From NCBI GenBank assembly GCA_029556545.1, contig JAKQEQ010000039.1:1-47676 (forward strand): a stretch of 47,676 bases of DNA, given 5' to 3'. Made by a program: the position numbers and the translations under genes. This DNA is from Candidatus Hydrogenedentota bacterium. GTDB taxonomy: Bacteria > Hydrogenedentota > Hydrogenedentia > Hydrogenedentales > JAGMZX01. The notes beneath the pieces were generated by a model that saw nothing but the letters and a program-made list of their open reading frames with translations, was not told where the DNA came from and ran no database searches. This document shows, piece by piece, positions 1 through 8,541 of this stretch (positions are counted from its first letter, which is position 1; every line of letters starts with the position of its first letter).

Positions 1-159
1 GAAGGAGAGGGTGAAGGTGAAGGTGAAGGAGAGGGTGAAGGTGAAGGAGAGGGTGAAGGTGAAGGTGAAGGTGAAGGCGAAGGCGAGGGTGAAGGCGAGG
101 GTGAAGGTGAAGGTGAAGGCGAAGGTGAAGGCGAGGGTGAAGGTGAAGGAGAGGGTGAG
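1..159 (+). repeat. Gly-Glu-coding hexamer minisatellite (window start)
   Basis: Degenerate tandem GARGGN hexamers encode (Glu-Gly)n in frame 1. The unit matches the repeats at 46344-46523, 46806-46969 and 47445-47676. Confidence 0.95.
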
Positions 160-489
160 GACGAACCCTGTGTTGACGAAGGGCACACGGCTGACCAGGA
201 TCGAAGCAATGCAATAGACCTGACCGAATTGCTGCGCGTCATCCAATTCTTCAACAGTGGCGGGTTCTCGTGCGCAGACGACCCCGGCAGCACGGAAGAC
301 GGCTACCTCCCCGGCCCGGGCGCTGACCACTCCTGTTGTCCGCACGACAGTGATTACGTGAACGGCGGACCGGATTGGAGGATTTCACTGACGGAGTTAC
401 TCCGTGTAATCCAATTCTTCAATTCGGGCGGCTATCGCCCATGTCCGCTGGATGGCACGGAAGATGGGTTCTGCCCAGGCGCTCTGTGA
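1..489 (+). CDS. C-terminal fragment of a secreted Gly-Glu-linker protein with paired LLRVIQFF modules
   Basis: The reading frame is open from base 1, so the N-terminus lies outside the window. About 53 residues of alternating Gly-Glu are followed by DEPCVDEGHTADQDRSN and then two related modules, each carrying TELLRVIQFFNSGG, a Cys-containing segment and an EDG(Y/F)xPG ending. The Asp/Asn-rich lead-in followed by an amphipathic helix looks dockerin-like (xDxxxxIxLxELLxVIxFFN). The tandem pair sits at the extreme C-terminus, where a cell-surface anchoring or sorting module would be expected. I know this motif from large exported Hydrogenedentes proteins, but no function is established for it as far as I know. 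The stop is TGA at 487-489. The catalytic or binding part of the protein is not in this window. Confidence 0.75.
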   Translation, partial: EGEGEGEGEGEGEGEGEGEGEGEGEGEGEGEGEGEGEGEGEGEGEGEGEGEGEDEPCVDEGHTADQDRSNAIDLTELLRVIQFFNSGGFSCADDPGSTEDGYLPGPGADHSCCPHDSDYVNGGPDWRISLTELLRVIQFFNSGGYRPCPLDGTEDGFCPGAL

Positions 490-826
490 GCGCAATCAAG
501 GATGGCGCCCGAGGCAATTGATCCGGGCGCCCAAGTGTGCCGCAGGGCAGGCGGAGGATGGTCTCGAAGCGATCCGGGGAGCGCGATCGGTCCCTAGGTC
601 GAGAGGGGCTGGCCGCCGCGTGCAAGTCACGATTCCCCGAGCCTGCACTGCTGGGCCGGGGCCGCGTCCATCCGGCCACAGCGTTCGGCACGGCGTCCAT
701 CGGGAAGACGAAGTACCCGAGCGGGGCCACAACGGTGCCCGCGTTTTTTGACACGGTGTTCGCGGGGCGCATAGGATAAGCGGTCGAACCCCAACGTGCG
801 AAGCGCACAAGAGAGGAGTAACTCCC
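490..826. other. Intergenic region with one promoter and no gene
   Basis: No open frame here has a credible start and composition; the long minus-strand frame crossing it is an antisense shadow. The only supported signal is the promoter at 748-777 reading into the gene at 827. Confidence 0.6.
748..777 (+). promoter_or_regulatory. Sigma70-type promoter of the 827 gene
   Basis: TTGACA at 748-753 and TAGGAT at 772-777 are separated by 18 bp. The expected transcript start, near 784, lies about 43 nt upstream of the GTG start at 827. Confidence 0.55.
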
Positions 827-1918
827 GTGAACAAGGCAGTAGCGGTCCTTTGTGTCCTCGTGGCGGGCGCGGCGGTGGGCGGCGGCGTTTACTATTACGT
901 CACGGTCATGAGCGCGCCCGACCTCGGTCCCGCGCCGAAGCCGATCAAGGCGGACGAAGACGCGCCGCCGCCGGAACCCCAGTTGCCGCCGGCCTCGCCG
1001 CTGGTTTCGCATGAAACGGTGGCGACACCAAACACGGACGCCCGGCTCGTCGTCTCCCCGCGTAAGGCGGCGGATTTCCTGCATGCGCTCGTGCCGTGGG
1101 ACATGCTTCAGAAGTCGGACCTCCCCGTGAACATCAAAGTATTACTGGAAAAACATCTCGCCGAAATCATGCCCAATGAGATAGCGCTATTGGGCGGGCC
1201 GGATTTCGCCGCAAAGACGTATGGGTTCACGTTCTTCGTAAATCAACAGTATTTCGACGTCCTGCTTCCCGCGGGGACCGGCCTTCTCGGGTTGCCTGGA
1301 AGAGTCCCCCTGGTTGCCTGGAGCGAAGACGGCTTCCAACTCCGGGAGCCGGGCGTGCTCACCGCCAACGGAACGCTGCCGATTCCGGAGGGTCTAGAAG
1401 GAAAGCTGCAAGAACTGTGGGAGACGCTCGACGCGGCCGCGTCGCCGCTGACCGTCGGCGGCGACCACTTGATCGAGTTGGCGCTTGACAATCGGCGCGG
1501 CGAACTGCTGAGTCTCTACGCCGTTGCGGCGAGCCAGAGCGGTCAGACCGTCGAGGACCTCTTCGCGAACCCGATGTTCCGTTCCGTGCCCCAGGTGTTG
1601 GCCCAGTTGTCGCACGTGCGCGCCTGCGCGGACCTCGGGCCAGCGGAAGAACTCACGGTGGACGTGGCAGTCCAGGCGGCGGAATCGGCGGGCCCGGAGA
1701 TCGAGCCCTTCATCGCGTTCGCGGTGGACGCCATTCTGCCGGAATTGAAGGGCACGCTGGCCCAGTTCGGCTTGACGCTCGAGGGCAAGGCGCAGTGGGA
1801 AGGCAAGACTTATCACGGCGCGTTCGCGGTTCCCGAGTTCGGCGACGTCATTCGCGGGCTCGTGGCGGCCCAGTTGGCGGAAGCCCAGGAAGGACGTCGC
1901 GGCAAGTCCGACTCGTGA
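827..1918 (+). CDS. Membrane-anchored protein of unknown function, paralogue of its downstream neighbour
   Basis: 363 residues. The GTG start is supported by GAGAGGAG at 811-818. Residues about 4-24 form one hydrophobic segment, followed by a Pro-rich linker, so the protein is probably anchored in the inner membrane with the bulk outside. It shares ordered blocks with the gene at 2022: a MPNEIALLGG block, a DNRRGELLSLYA block, and a block around FANPMFRSVPQVL. The two therefore arose by tandem duplication. I recognise no catalytic motif. The architecture is loosely reminiscent of DUF3352-type exported proteins, but I would not assign it. The pair probably shares one transcript from the promoter at 748. 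Confidence 0.8.
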   Translation: MNKAVAVLCVLVAGAAVGGGVYYYVTVMSAPDLGPAPKPIKADEDAPPPEPQLPPASPLVSHETVATPNTDARLVVSPRKAADFLHALVPWDMLQKSDLPVNIKVLLEKHLAEIMPNEIALLGGPDFAAKTYGFTFFVNQQYFDVLLPAGTGLLGLPGRVPLVAWSEDGFQLREPGVLTANGTLPIPEGLEGKLQELWETLDAAASPLTVGGDHLIELALDNRRGELLSLYAVAASQSGQTVEDLFANPMFRSVPQVLAQLSHVRACADLGPAEELTVDVAVQAAESAGPEIEPFIAFAVDAILPELKGTLAQFGLTLEGKAQWEGKTYHGAFAVPEFGDVIRGLVAAQLAEAQEGRRGKSDS

Positions 1919-2021
1919 CCCGTCGAGGCGGCCATTCGCGGACGCGCGAGGCGCCGGCGTCCCGCCCGCATAGAACCGGCGCGCCGCGGAGGCGAGAATC
2001 AAACCGCAAGGAGTCTGTCGC

Positions 2022-3350
2022 GTGAAAAAGGGTTGTTTCATTGTCGCAATCGTCCTGTTGGCGCTCGCGCTGGCCGGTCTCGGAGGCGGCGCTTGGTATG
2101 CCAGCCGACTGGTGGGGCTGAGAGAGGCCCCCGCGGTGTCTCACGCGCACCTTGTCGACGCGGACACGCGACTCATCGCCGTCGCGCGGCCCCGGCAACT
2201 GCTGCCGTTCATCGAGCAGCACGTGCTTCCGCTGCTTGATAACGTTCAGGCGCCCGCCTTCCTGGTATCGCTTATCCGCAAGTACGCGACGGAAGCCCTC
2301 CCAAACGAGATCGCGGTCCTCGGCAGTCTCGCGCCCGACGAAGGCGCCTACCGCACGCGGCTTTTCATTAACGAGCGGCGTTTCGGGCCGCTGGTCGCAC
2401 AGTTCACCGCCGAGCCGGCGCGATTCGCAAACGTGATCGAGGTCGATTATGACTTGCCGGTGTTCGCCGCGCCGAAACGCGGCGTGTTGACGACCGAGCG
2501 CAGTTTCCCGCTTCTGCGAGGCCTCGACAATGTCGTGGACCAATTCTGGCCGCCAACGGCGGGCGATCCGTTTCGCGTCGAGGATGGCCGCTTGTTCGAG
2601 GCCGTGTTCGACAACCGCACCGGCGACTTGTTGCACCTGATCGGCGCCCGCGCCCGCGGTCTGACCTTGCCCGAATTCTTCAATGAACCCACAGTGGAGA
2701 ACGTGATTCCGCGGCTGCTGATACTCTTGACCGAGGGGCGCGCCGCACTGGACCTCACGCCGGATCAGGCGCTGGAGGCGCGCGTTCAGGTGAACGGCGA
2801 AGAGTCAGACTCGCCGCTCGACGCGAACGCAGCCGTGCGGATAGGCCCCGCCGTCCTCGGGCAGTTGGGCGCGGACATCGAGGCGCGCCGCGTTATCGAC
2901 GCGCAGCGGCTGCCGGACCTGGTCGTGGCCGGGGCGGAGTCGTTCACGTTCGACATGCGCTTCGATAATCGCGCAAACGAATTCATGACGTTGCTCGAAG
3001 ACCTGGGCCTGTTCGACTCGCCCGAGATGCAGGCCGCGAACATCAAGCAGCAATTGGAAATCTTCCGTCTCATGACACAAGCGAGCCTCTCGGGCAAGAT
3101 GACGGCCAACGGCGACCTCGTCGTAACCTGGCGCGTCGACAGCGCGCCAGGCAACGAGGGCGCGGTCTACATCGCGCTGGGGTTCCTGCCATTCGACTCC
3201 GAAGTCATGCCGCTCATCGAGGAATACCTGCGTTATTACGGTATGACGCTCCGCGCGGACCCGCCCACCATGGAAGACGGCGCGGCGTATCTCCGCAAGT
3301 TCACCATAGGGGGCTTCAAGCAGAACGTCCTGAACTTCCTCCGCAAGTAG
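2022..3350 (+). CDS. Membrane-anchored protein of unknown function, second tandem paralogue
   Basis: 442 residues. The GTG start is preceded by AAGGAG about 8 nt upstream. A single N-terminal hydrophobic segment (about residues 5-25, with a Gly-rich stretch) is followed by a large soluble domain. The blocks LPNEIAVLGSL, LFINERRFGPL and DNRTGDLLHLI match the equivalent blocks of the upstream paralogue, and about 80 extra residues lie towards the C-terminus. The gap to the upstream stop is about 100 bp, with no clear promoter, so co-transcription is likely. No enzymatic motif or Cys/His metal site is visible. Paralogy is well supported; function is unknown. Confidence 0.8.
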   Translation: MKKGCFIVAIVLLALALAGLGGGAWYASRLVGLREAPAVSHAHLVDADTRLIAVARPRQLLPFIEQHVLPLLDNVQAPAFLVSLIRKYATEALPNEIAVLGSLAPDEGAYRTRLFINERRFGPLVAQFTAEPARFANVIEVDYDLPVFAAPKRGVLTTERSFPLLRGLDNVVDQFWPPTAGDPFRVEDGRLFEAVFDNRTGDLLHLIGARARGLTLPEFFNEPTVENVIPRLLILLTEGRAALDLTPDQALEARVQVNGEESDSPLDANAAVRIGPAVLGQLGADIEARRVIDAQRLPDLVVAGAESFTFDMRFDNRANEFMTLLEDLGLFDSPEMQAANIKQQLEIFRLMTQASLSGKMTANGDLVVTWRVDSAPGNEGAVYIALGFLPFDSEVMPLIEEYLRYYGMTLRADPPTMEDGAAYLRKFTIGGFKQNVLNFLRK

Positions 3351-3480
3351 CCTCGGCGAAGGACTTGCCGGGCGCCGATTCACGGAGGTTTGCGCGCAAT
3401 TCGCTTGTTGTGCCCGGTCTCCTGACCGCGCCACGGGGCCGACCGTAGGTCTCCCTCACCCGGGCGCGCGCGGGACGGCG

Positions 3481-4554
3481 CTACCGGATGGCAAGCATGC
3501 GGTCGATGGGCAGGCGGGCGCGCTCGATGATCTCGGGGGAGAGTTCGACTTCATACTGCATGTCGCGGAGCGCGGCCACCGTCTGTTCGAGGGTAATCTG
3601 GTTCATGTGCTGGCAGCGCAAGCTGCACGCGCGAACCATTTCGCGATGAGGAAATTCGGCCGCCAGATTGTCGCCCATCGAGCATTCCGTGAGCAGGGCG
3701 TAGCGGCGGCTGTCGTTCCCGCGAACGAAATCAACCATCGCCTTGGTGCTGCCGGCGATGTCCACCCCCTCGATGACCTCGGGCTGGCATTCGGGATGAG
3801 CCAGGATCACGGCGTCCGGGTATTGCCTGCGGATATTCTCGACGTCGCGAACGGTGAAGAGTTCGTGGACCTCACAGCGCGCGTGCCAGCCAATGACCGC
3901 CGGTTCGTCCTTCGGCGCGGCGGTAATCGCGGCCTCGTCATCGGCGGAAAGAAAACGCACGCCCAGCTCCTTCGCCGTGTTGTGGGCGAGGTACTCGTCC
4001 GGCAGGAAGATAATGCGCTTGTGCCCCTGGCGCAACAGGTGTGCGACCACCTTGTCCGCATTGCCGGACGTGCAGCAATAATCCGACTCGGCCTTCACAT
4101 CGGCATAGGTGTTGACGTAGGTGACCACCGGCGCGCCGGGAAAGCGTTCTTTCAGCCGGACAACATCGGCCCGCTCGATGCCCGCCGCCAGCGAACAGCC
4201 GGCCTGCCGCGACGGCACCAACACCGTCTTCTCGGGATTCAGCACCTTCGCGGTCTCGCCCATGAACCACACGCCGCAGAAGACAATAACGTCGGCGTCG
4301 GTCTCGGCGGATATCGCCGCAAGTTGCAGCGAATCCCCGGTGTAATCCGGCACCGAGTGGTAGAGGGCTGGCTCCATATAGTTGTGGCCCAGGATGACGG
4401 CGTTCCGCTCGATCTTCAATTCGAGAACTTCGTGCGCGAGTTCCGCCTTGAAATCGATTTCGAAGTCGGGAATAACCCCCCGCAGCCGCTCGTGCATGCG
4501 CCGGCGTACTTCATCCAGCGAAAGCGCGTGCGCGGCCTTTAATGTCTGTGCCAT
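3481..4554 (-). CDS. nadA: Quinolinate synthase NadA
   Basis: 357 residues. It condenses iminoaspartate with dihydroxyacetone phosphate to quinolinate, for de novo NAD, using a [4Fe-4S] cluster. The three cluster ligands of the family are visible: Cys93 in FCGVWFMGETAK, Cys160/161 in ESDYCCTSGNAD and Cys291 in LLTECSMGDN. HNYMEP near residue 58 is also typical. An in-frame ATG at 4647 would add 31 residues, but the promoter at 4638-4667 overlaps that codon, so it would not be transcribed. The start at 4554 has AAGGA upstream and suits the family length. The gene lies just downstream of the SUF operon, a plausible source of its cluster, but has its own promoter. No nadB or nadC is present. Confidence 0.96.
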   Translation of the reverse strand: MAQTLKAAHALSLDEVRRRMHERLRGVIPDFEIDFKAELAHEVLELKIERNAVILGHNYMEPALYHSVPDYTGDSLQLAAISAETDADVIVFCGVWFMGETAKVLNPEKTVLVPSRQAGCSLAAGIERADVVRLKERFPGAPVVTYVNTYADVKAESDYCCTSGNADKVVAHLLRQGHKRIIFLPDEYLAHNTAKELGVRFLSADDEAAITAAPKDEPAVIGWHARCEVHELFTVRDVENIRRQYPDAVILAHPECQPEVIEGVDIAGSTKAMVDFVRGNDSRRYALLTECSMGDNLAAEFPHREMVRACSLRCQHMNQITLEQTVAALRDMQYEVELSPEIIERARLPIDRMLAIR

Positions 4555-4637
4555 GCCCTTGAAATCCTTGCAGTTACAACAAATCCGTTCCGGAAATACA
4601 GGAACAGCCAGATTCAAGTTTTTCTGGTTTCTATGTA

Positions 4638-4667
4638 ATTCTAGCATATTTCCGCGCCAAGATACAA
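4638..4667 (-). promoter_or_regulatory. Extended -10 promoter of nadA
   Basis: Reading the minus strand, TTGTAT (4667-4662) and TAGAAT (4643-4638) are 18 bp apart, and the -10 is preceded by TGC, giving an extended -10 element. Transcription would start near 4631. This excludes the ATG at 4647 and supports the nadA start at 4554. Confidence 0.55.
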
Positions 4668-4691
4668 TTTCGCCCCGAGTGGAGCCCCGGC

Positions 4692-5144
4692 CTACTCCGT
4701 CGAGACCTGCTGATTCTCACCCTGTAACGCCGCGAGCAGCGCGTGCCAGGCGAGGGTGGCGCACTTGATGCGGATGGGATACTCGCGGACGCCGCTGAAC
4801 ACGGCCAGCTTGCCGAGGGCGGCTTCATCGAGCGGCGCGTCGGGGGCGGAGGTGACCATGGCGTGGAAGCGGTCGAAGAGTTCCTTTGCCTCGTCCACGG
4901 ATTTTCCCTTGAGGATGCTGGACATGATGGAGGCGGAGGACTTCGCGATCGCGCAACCCGCGCCCTGGATGCCGATGTCGCTGATGGTTGTGCCATCGAG
5001 CTTGAGGAAGACCGTGAAGTGGTCGCCGCACAGCGGATTGAAGCCTTCGATCTTGCGGTCCGCGTCCTCGATGACCTTGAAGTTGCGCGGGTTCTTGTTG
5101 TGATCGAGGATGACCTGCTCGTACAGCGCGCGGGAACCGGACAT
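4692..5144 (-). CDS. sufU: SufU Fe-S cluster scaffold / sulfur-transfer protein
   Basis: 150 residues, IscU/SufU fold. It accepts persulfide sulfur from SufS and passes it to cluster assembly. The three conserved Cys and the conserved Asp are present: Cys39-Gly-Asp41 in NPLCGDH, Cys64 in GAGCAIAKSS and Cys128 in IKCATLAWHA. The insertion between the second and third Cys is typical of SufU rather than IscU. The start codon overlaps the sufS stop (TAATG), indicating translational coupling. It is the last gene of sufBCDSU; no sufE or sufA lies in the window. The product acts in the cytoplasm. Confidence 0.93.
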   Translation of the reverse strand: MSGSRALYEQVILDHNKNPRNFKVIEDADRKIEGFNPLCGDHFTVFLKLDGTTISDIGIQGAGCAIAKSSASIMSSILKGKSVDEAKELFDRFHAMVTSAPDAPLDEAALGKLAVFSGVREYPIRIKCATLAWHALLAALQGENQQVSTE

Positions 5145-6409
5145 TACGCGAACACCTTTTGCACGCGCCGTATGCCGGCGGCAAGCGTGTCCAGTTCCTC
5201 CTTCGTGTTATAGAACGCCAGCGAGGCGCGCGCGGTCGCGGGGACGCCGAAGCGCTGCATGACCGGCTGCGCGCAGTGGTGGCCTACGCGGATGGCGACG
5301 CCGTCCTCATCCAGAAGCTGCCCGATATCATGCGGGTGAACGCCGTCGAGCGTGAAGCTAAGGATGCCGGCCTTGTCGCGCGCGGTGCCGATAAGGCGCA
5401 ATCCCGGAATCTCCTCGAGCAGTTGCGTTCCGTGGCGCGTCAGGTTCTGTTCGTATTCGGCGATGGCGTCCATGCCGATATCGTTCAGGTAATCGACGGT
5501 GGCGCCAAGGCCGATGACGCCCTCGATGTGCGGCGTACCGGCCTCATACTTGTGTGGCAGAATGTTAAAGGTTGTCTTTTCGAAAGTGACCGAAAGGACC
5601 ATGTCGCCACCGCCCTGATACGGCGGCATCTTCTCGAGGTGTTCCACCTTGCCGTAGAGCACGCCGATCCCGGTGGGACCGTACATCTTGTGTCCGGAAC
5701 AGACGAAGAAATCACACCCCATTGCGTGGATGTTGACGGGCATGTGCGGCGCGGACTGCGCCCCGTCCACCACCGCGATCGCGCCCGCGGCGTGGGCCGC
5801 GTCGATAATGGCGCGGACCGGATTAACCGTGCCCAGCGCGTTCGACACGTGCCCTATCGAGACAATCTTCGTGCGCGCGTTCAGGAGCCGCCCGAACGCG
5901 TCCATGTCCAATTCGCCGTCGTCCGTGATCGGGACCACGCGCAGTTTAGACCCCTTCTCTTCGCAGAGCATTTGCCACGGTACGATATTCGAGTGGTGCT
6001 CCATGTGCGAGATGAGAATCTCGTCGCCGGGGCCGATGAATTTGCGCCCGTAGGTCTGGGCAATCAGGTTGATGCCCTCCGTGGCGCCGCGCGTGAACAC
6101 GATCTCGCAGCCGACGGTCGCGCCGAGGAACCGCGCAATCTGCTCGCGAGCCCGCTCGTAGTGGTCCGTCGCCACCTGGCTGAGATAATGGACGCCCCGG
6201 TGGATGTTCGCGTTTTCACGGGTGTAATAGCGCTGGATGGTCTCGATGACGTGGCGGGGCTTCTGCGTGGTCGCGGCGTTGTCGAGGTAGACAATCGGCC
6301 GGCCACCGTGGCGCACCTCGAGAATTGGGAAGTCCCGGCGCACCCGTTCCACGTCGAACGCGCGCCGGACCGTCGCCGGTTCCATGCTGGGAGTGTGGAC
6401 TGTCGCCAT
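5144..6409 (-). CDS. sufS: Cysteine desulfurase SufS
   Basis: 421 residues, class II PLP-dependent cysteine desulfurase. It removes sulfur from L-cysteine, leaving a persulfide on its catalytic Cys for transfer to SufU. The PLP Schiff-base lysine is Lys241 in CSGHKMYGPTG. The nucleophile is Cys379 in RVGHHCAQP, in the short type II loop. Other family blocks are YLDNAATTQKP, HMEHHSNIVPW and VDGAQSAPHMP. The start lies 10 nt after the sufD stop with only a weak GGCGG Shine-Dalgarno sequence, so translation probably depends on coupling. The first 12 residues before VRRAFDVERVRRDFP are variable, so Met9 is a possible alternative start. Confidence 0.96.
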   Translation of the reverse strand: MATVHTPSMEPATVRRAFDVERVRRDFPILEVRHGGRPIVYLDNAATTQKPRHVIETIQRYYTRENANIHRGVHYLSQVATDHYERAREQIARFLGATVGCEIVFTRGATEGINLIAQTYGRKFIGPGDEILISHMEHHSNIVPWQMLCEEKGSKLRVVPITDDGELDMDAFGRLLNARTKIVSIGHVSNALGTVNPVRAIIDAAHAAGAIAVVDGAQSAPHMPVNIHAMGCDFFVCSGHKMYGPTGIGVLYGKVEHLEKMPPYQGGGDMVLSVTFEKTTFNILPHKYEAGTPHIEGVIGLGATVDYLNDIGMDAIAEYEQNLTRHGTQLLEEIPGLRLIGTARDKAGILSFTLDGVHPHDIGQLLDEDGVAIRVGHHCAQPVMQRFGVPATARASLAFYNTKEELDTLAAGIRRVQKVFA

Positions 6410-6419
6410 ACCGCCGCCG

Positions 6420-7754
6420 TTATCGCCTTGGGCTGTATTTCTCGAACACGTACGCCTCGAGACGTTCCCGGAGCGCCGCGACCGACACCTCGCTTACCAC
6501 TTCATCCGCAAACCCGTAGGTTAACATGCCGCGCGCGGTCCGTTCATCCATGCCCCGGGACCGAAAATAGAAAATGACCGGTTCCGGCGGCGCGCCGACG
6601 GTCGCGCCGTGGGTGCACTTGACGTCGTCCGCGTAGATTTCGAGTTGCGGCTTGGTGTTGATCGTCGCGTGATCGGAAAGAAGCATGTAATTACTGAGTT
6701 GGTTCGAGTCGGTCTGTTGCGCCTCGGGCAGCACGTGCACCTTGCCGAGGAACACACCCTTGCTCCGGTCGCCCAGTATGCCCTTGTACGCGATGCGGCT
6801 GCGGCAATGCGGCCGCAGATGCGTGATGTTGACGGCGTTGTCGATGAGGCGCTCGCCGTCATCAAGCATCAATCCGTGGAGTTCACATTCCGCGCCCTCG
6901 CCGTCCAGCGCCACACACATCTGATTCCGCACAATCGCGCCCTCGAGTGTGAACGCGAAGGAACGGAAGCGGCTGTCGCGCGCCTGGCGCACTTCTGTGG
7001 TGGCGAGCAGGTTGCCCCGAGCGCCCTCGCGCACGACCTTGTAGCGCTCGACCGAGGCGTTGGCCTCGACGGCAATCTCGACGACGAGGTTGTTGAAATA
7101 CGGCGTATCGCCAGCCAGATGCACGTGGCTCTCAACGAGGGTGACCTGCGATCCGGCGTCCGCCACGAACAGGTTGCGCGGATGCGCCGCAGTCTCGGGC
7201 CCGCGTTGCGCCGTGCTGAGAAACACGAGATGAACCGGGGTCTCGAGGGCCGCGTTCTTGGGCGCGTATACAAACGCGCCGTCCTGCAGCATGGCATTAT
7301 TCAGGTGCGTGAACGTGTTCCGCGGACCAAGATAATGATTCAGGTGCGCCTCGGCAAGACCCGAGTCGCTCAGGAGCGCCTCCCAAAGGCTGCCCGCGAA
7401 CGCGCCGCGCGGCAACGCGCCCTTGACCGACAGATCGTCCGCGAAGTAACCGTTCACAAAGACCAGTTCCGTCCACGCGCCGTCGCCGAGCAGGAACGGC
7501 GCAACGTCGGACAACGTCAATCCGTGCTCCGTGGGGGCGACGAGGCTCTGGTACGGCGTGCCGACAATGGGCGCGATATTGGTGTGGCGCCACTCCTCCA
7601 TGCGCGTATTCGGGTAGTCCGTCGTCTGGAACGCCGCGACGCCCGCCGCGCGGATGGCGCGGACGCGCTCCGGAGCGCTTGACGTGTCCAGGCGGGCAAT
7701 GTCCCGGATGTAGTGGCTCTTGGGCGCGCGGGATTTGGGGGAATGCGCAGGCAT
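6420..7754 (-). CDS. sufD: SUF complex subunit SufD
   Basis: 444 residues, SufB/SufD beta-helix family. With SufB and SufC it forms the SufBC2D scaffold that builds Fe-S clusters. The C-terminal family signature is clear: SDHATINTKPQLEIYADDV, then KCTHGATVG containing the cluster-associated His, then FYFRSRGMDE. The open frame extends 29 codons upstream, but the ATG at 7754 has GAGGAG about 8 nt before it and sits 19 nt after the sufC stop, so I use that start. The order sufB-C-D-S-U is the common bacterial arrangement with SufU. Confidence 0.95.
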   Translation of the reverse strand: MPAHSPKSRAPKSHYIRDIARLDTSSAPERVRAIRAAGVAAFQTTDYPNTRMEEWRHTNIAPIVGTPYQSLVAPTEHGLTLSDVAPFLLGDGAWTELVFVNGYFADDLSVKGALPRGAFAGSLWEALLSDSGLAEAHLNHYLGPRNTFTHLNNAMLQDGAFVYAPKNAALETPVHLVFLSTAQRGPETAAHPRNLFVADAGSQVTLVESHVHLAGDTPYFNNLVVEIAVEANASVERYKVVREGARGNLLATTEVRQARDSRFRSFAFTLEGAIVRNQMCVALDGEGAECELHGLMLDDGERLIDNAVNITHLRPHCRSRIAYKGILGDRSKGVFLGKVHVLPEAQQTDSNQLSNYMLLSDHATINTKPQLEIYADDVKCTHGATVGAPPEPVIFYFRSRGMDERTARGMLTYGFADEVVSEVSVAALRERLEAYVFEKYSPRR

Positions 7755-7773
7755 AGTCACCACTCCTCGGTCT

Positions 7774-8541
7774 TCACGCGGTCGCACCCGCGAATGTTTC
7801 CTTGACCCAGTCATAGCCCTTTTCTTCGAGTTCGAGGGCAAGGTTCTTGTCGCCCGACTTCACAATGCGCCCGTTCACGAGCACGTGCACGAAATCCGGC
7901 ACGATGTAGTTCAACAGCCGCTGGTAGTGGGTCACGACGATGAACGCCCGGTTCGGCGATCGAAGCTTGTTTACGCCCTCGCTCACAATCCGCAACGCGT
8001 CAATGTCCAATCCCGAGTCGGTCTCGTCAAGGATGGCGAGCCGCGGTTCGAGCACTGCAAGCTGCAAGATTTCGTTGCGCTTCTTCTCGCCGCCGGAGAA
8101 GCCGTGGTTGACGAAGCGCTCCGCAAAGCCCGGATCGATATTGATGTGGGCCATCTTTTCTTGCAGCAGTTCGCGGAAGTCCATGGCGTCGAATTCCTCG
8201 AGGCCGCGGCTCTTCCGCGTCTCGTTCAGCGCCGCCCGCAGGAAATACTCGTTCGTGATGCCGGGGATTTCGACCGGATACTGAAACGCGAGGAAGAGAC
8301 CCAGCCGCGCCCGCTCTTCGGCGGGCATCTCCAGCAGATTCTCGCCGAGAAACGTCACCGTGCTCTGGTCCTCGGGCACTTCGTACACCTCATGGCCCGC
8401 GAGCACCTGCGCCAGCGTACTCTTGCCCGAACCGTTCGGGCCCATGATCGCGTGGACTTCTCCCGGGTTCACATCCAGATCGATCCCGCGTAGAATCTCC
8501 TTGCCGTCGACCGACGCGTGTAGATTGCGAATTTGCAGCAT
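7774..8541 (-). CDS. sufC: Fe-S assembly ATPase SufC
   Basis: 255 residues, ABC-type ATPase that drives conformational change in SufBC2D. Walker A is GPNGSGKS at about residues 34-41. The ABC signature is FSGGEKKRNEILQ, Walker B is LAILDETDSGLDID, and the switch His is in VVTHYQRLL. The SufC-specific DETDSGLDID form separates it from transporter ATPases. The open frame runs further upstream, but the ATG at 8541 overlaps the sufB stop (TAATG), which fixes the start and implies coupling. There is no transmembrane segment, as expected for a cytoplasmic ATPase. Confidence 0.97.
   Translation of the reverse strand: MLQIRNLHASVDGKEILRGIDLDVNPGEVHAIMGPNGSGKSTLAQVLAGHEVYEVPEDQSTVTFLGENLLEMPAEERARLGLFLAFQYPVEIPGITNEYFLRAALNETRKSRGLEEFDAMDFRELLQEKMAHINIDPGFAERFVNHGFSGGEKKRNEILQLAVLEPRLAILDETDSGLDIDALRIVSEGVNKLRSPNRAFIVVTHYQRLLNYIVPDFVHVLVNGRIVKSGDKNLALELEEKGYDWVKETFAGATA

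Noticed and set aside
1-159. Gly-Glu minisatellites considered as CRISPR or telomere-like repeats
   Set aside because: They are in-frame coding hexamers without spacers, in secreted proteins.
4555-4647. Longer nadA start at 4647
   Set aside because: It lies within the predicted promoter, and the added 31 residues do not look like the family.
5159-6577. 472-codon plus-strand open frame
   Set aside because: Shadow of sufS and sufD, which have clear motifs on the other strand.
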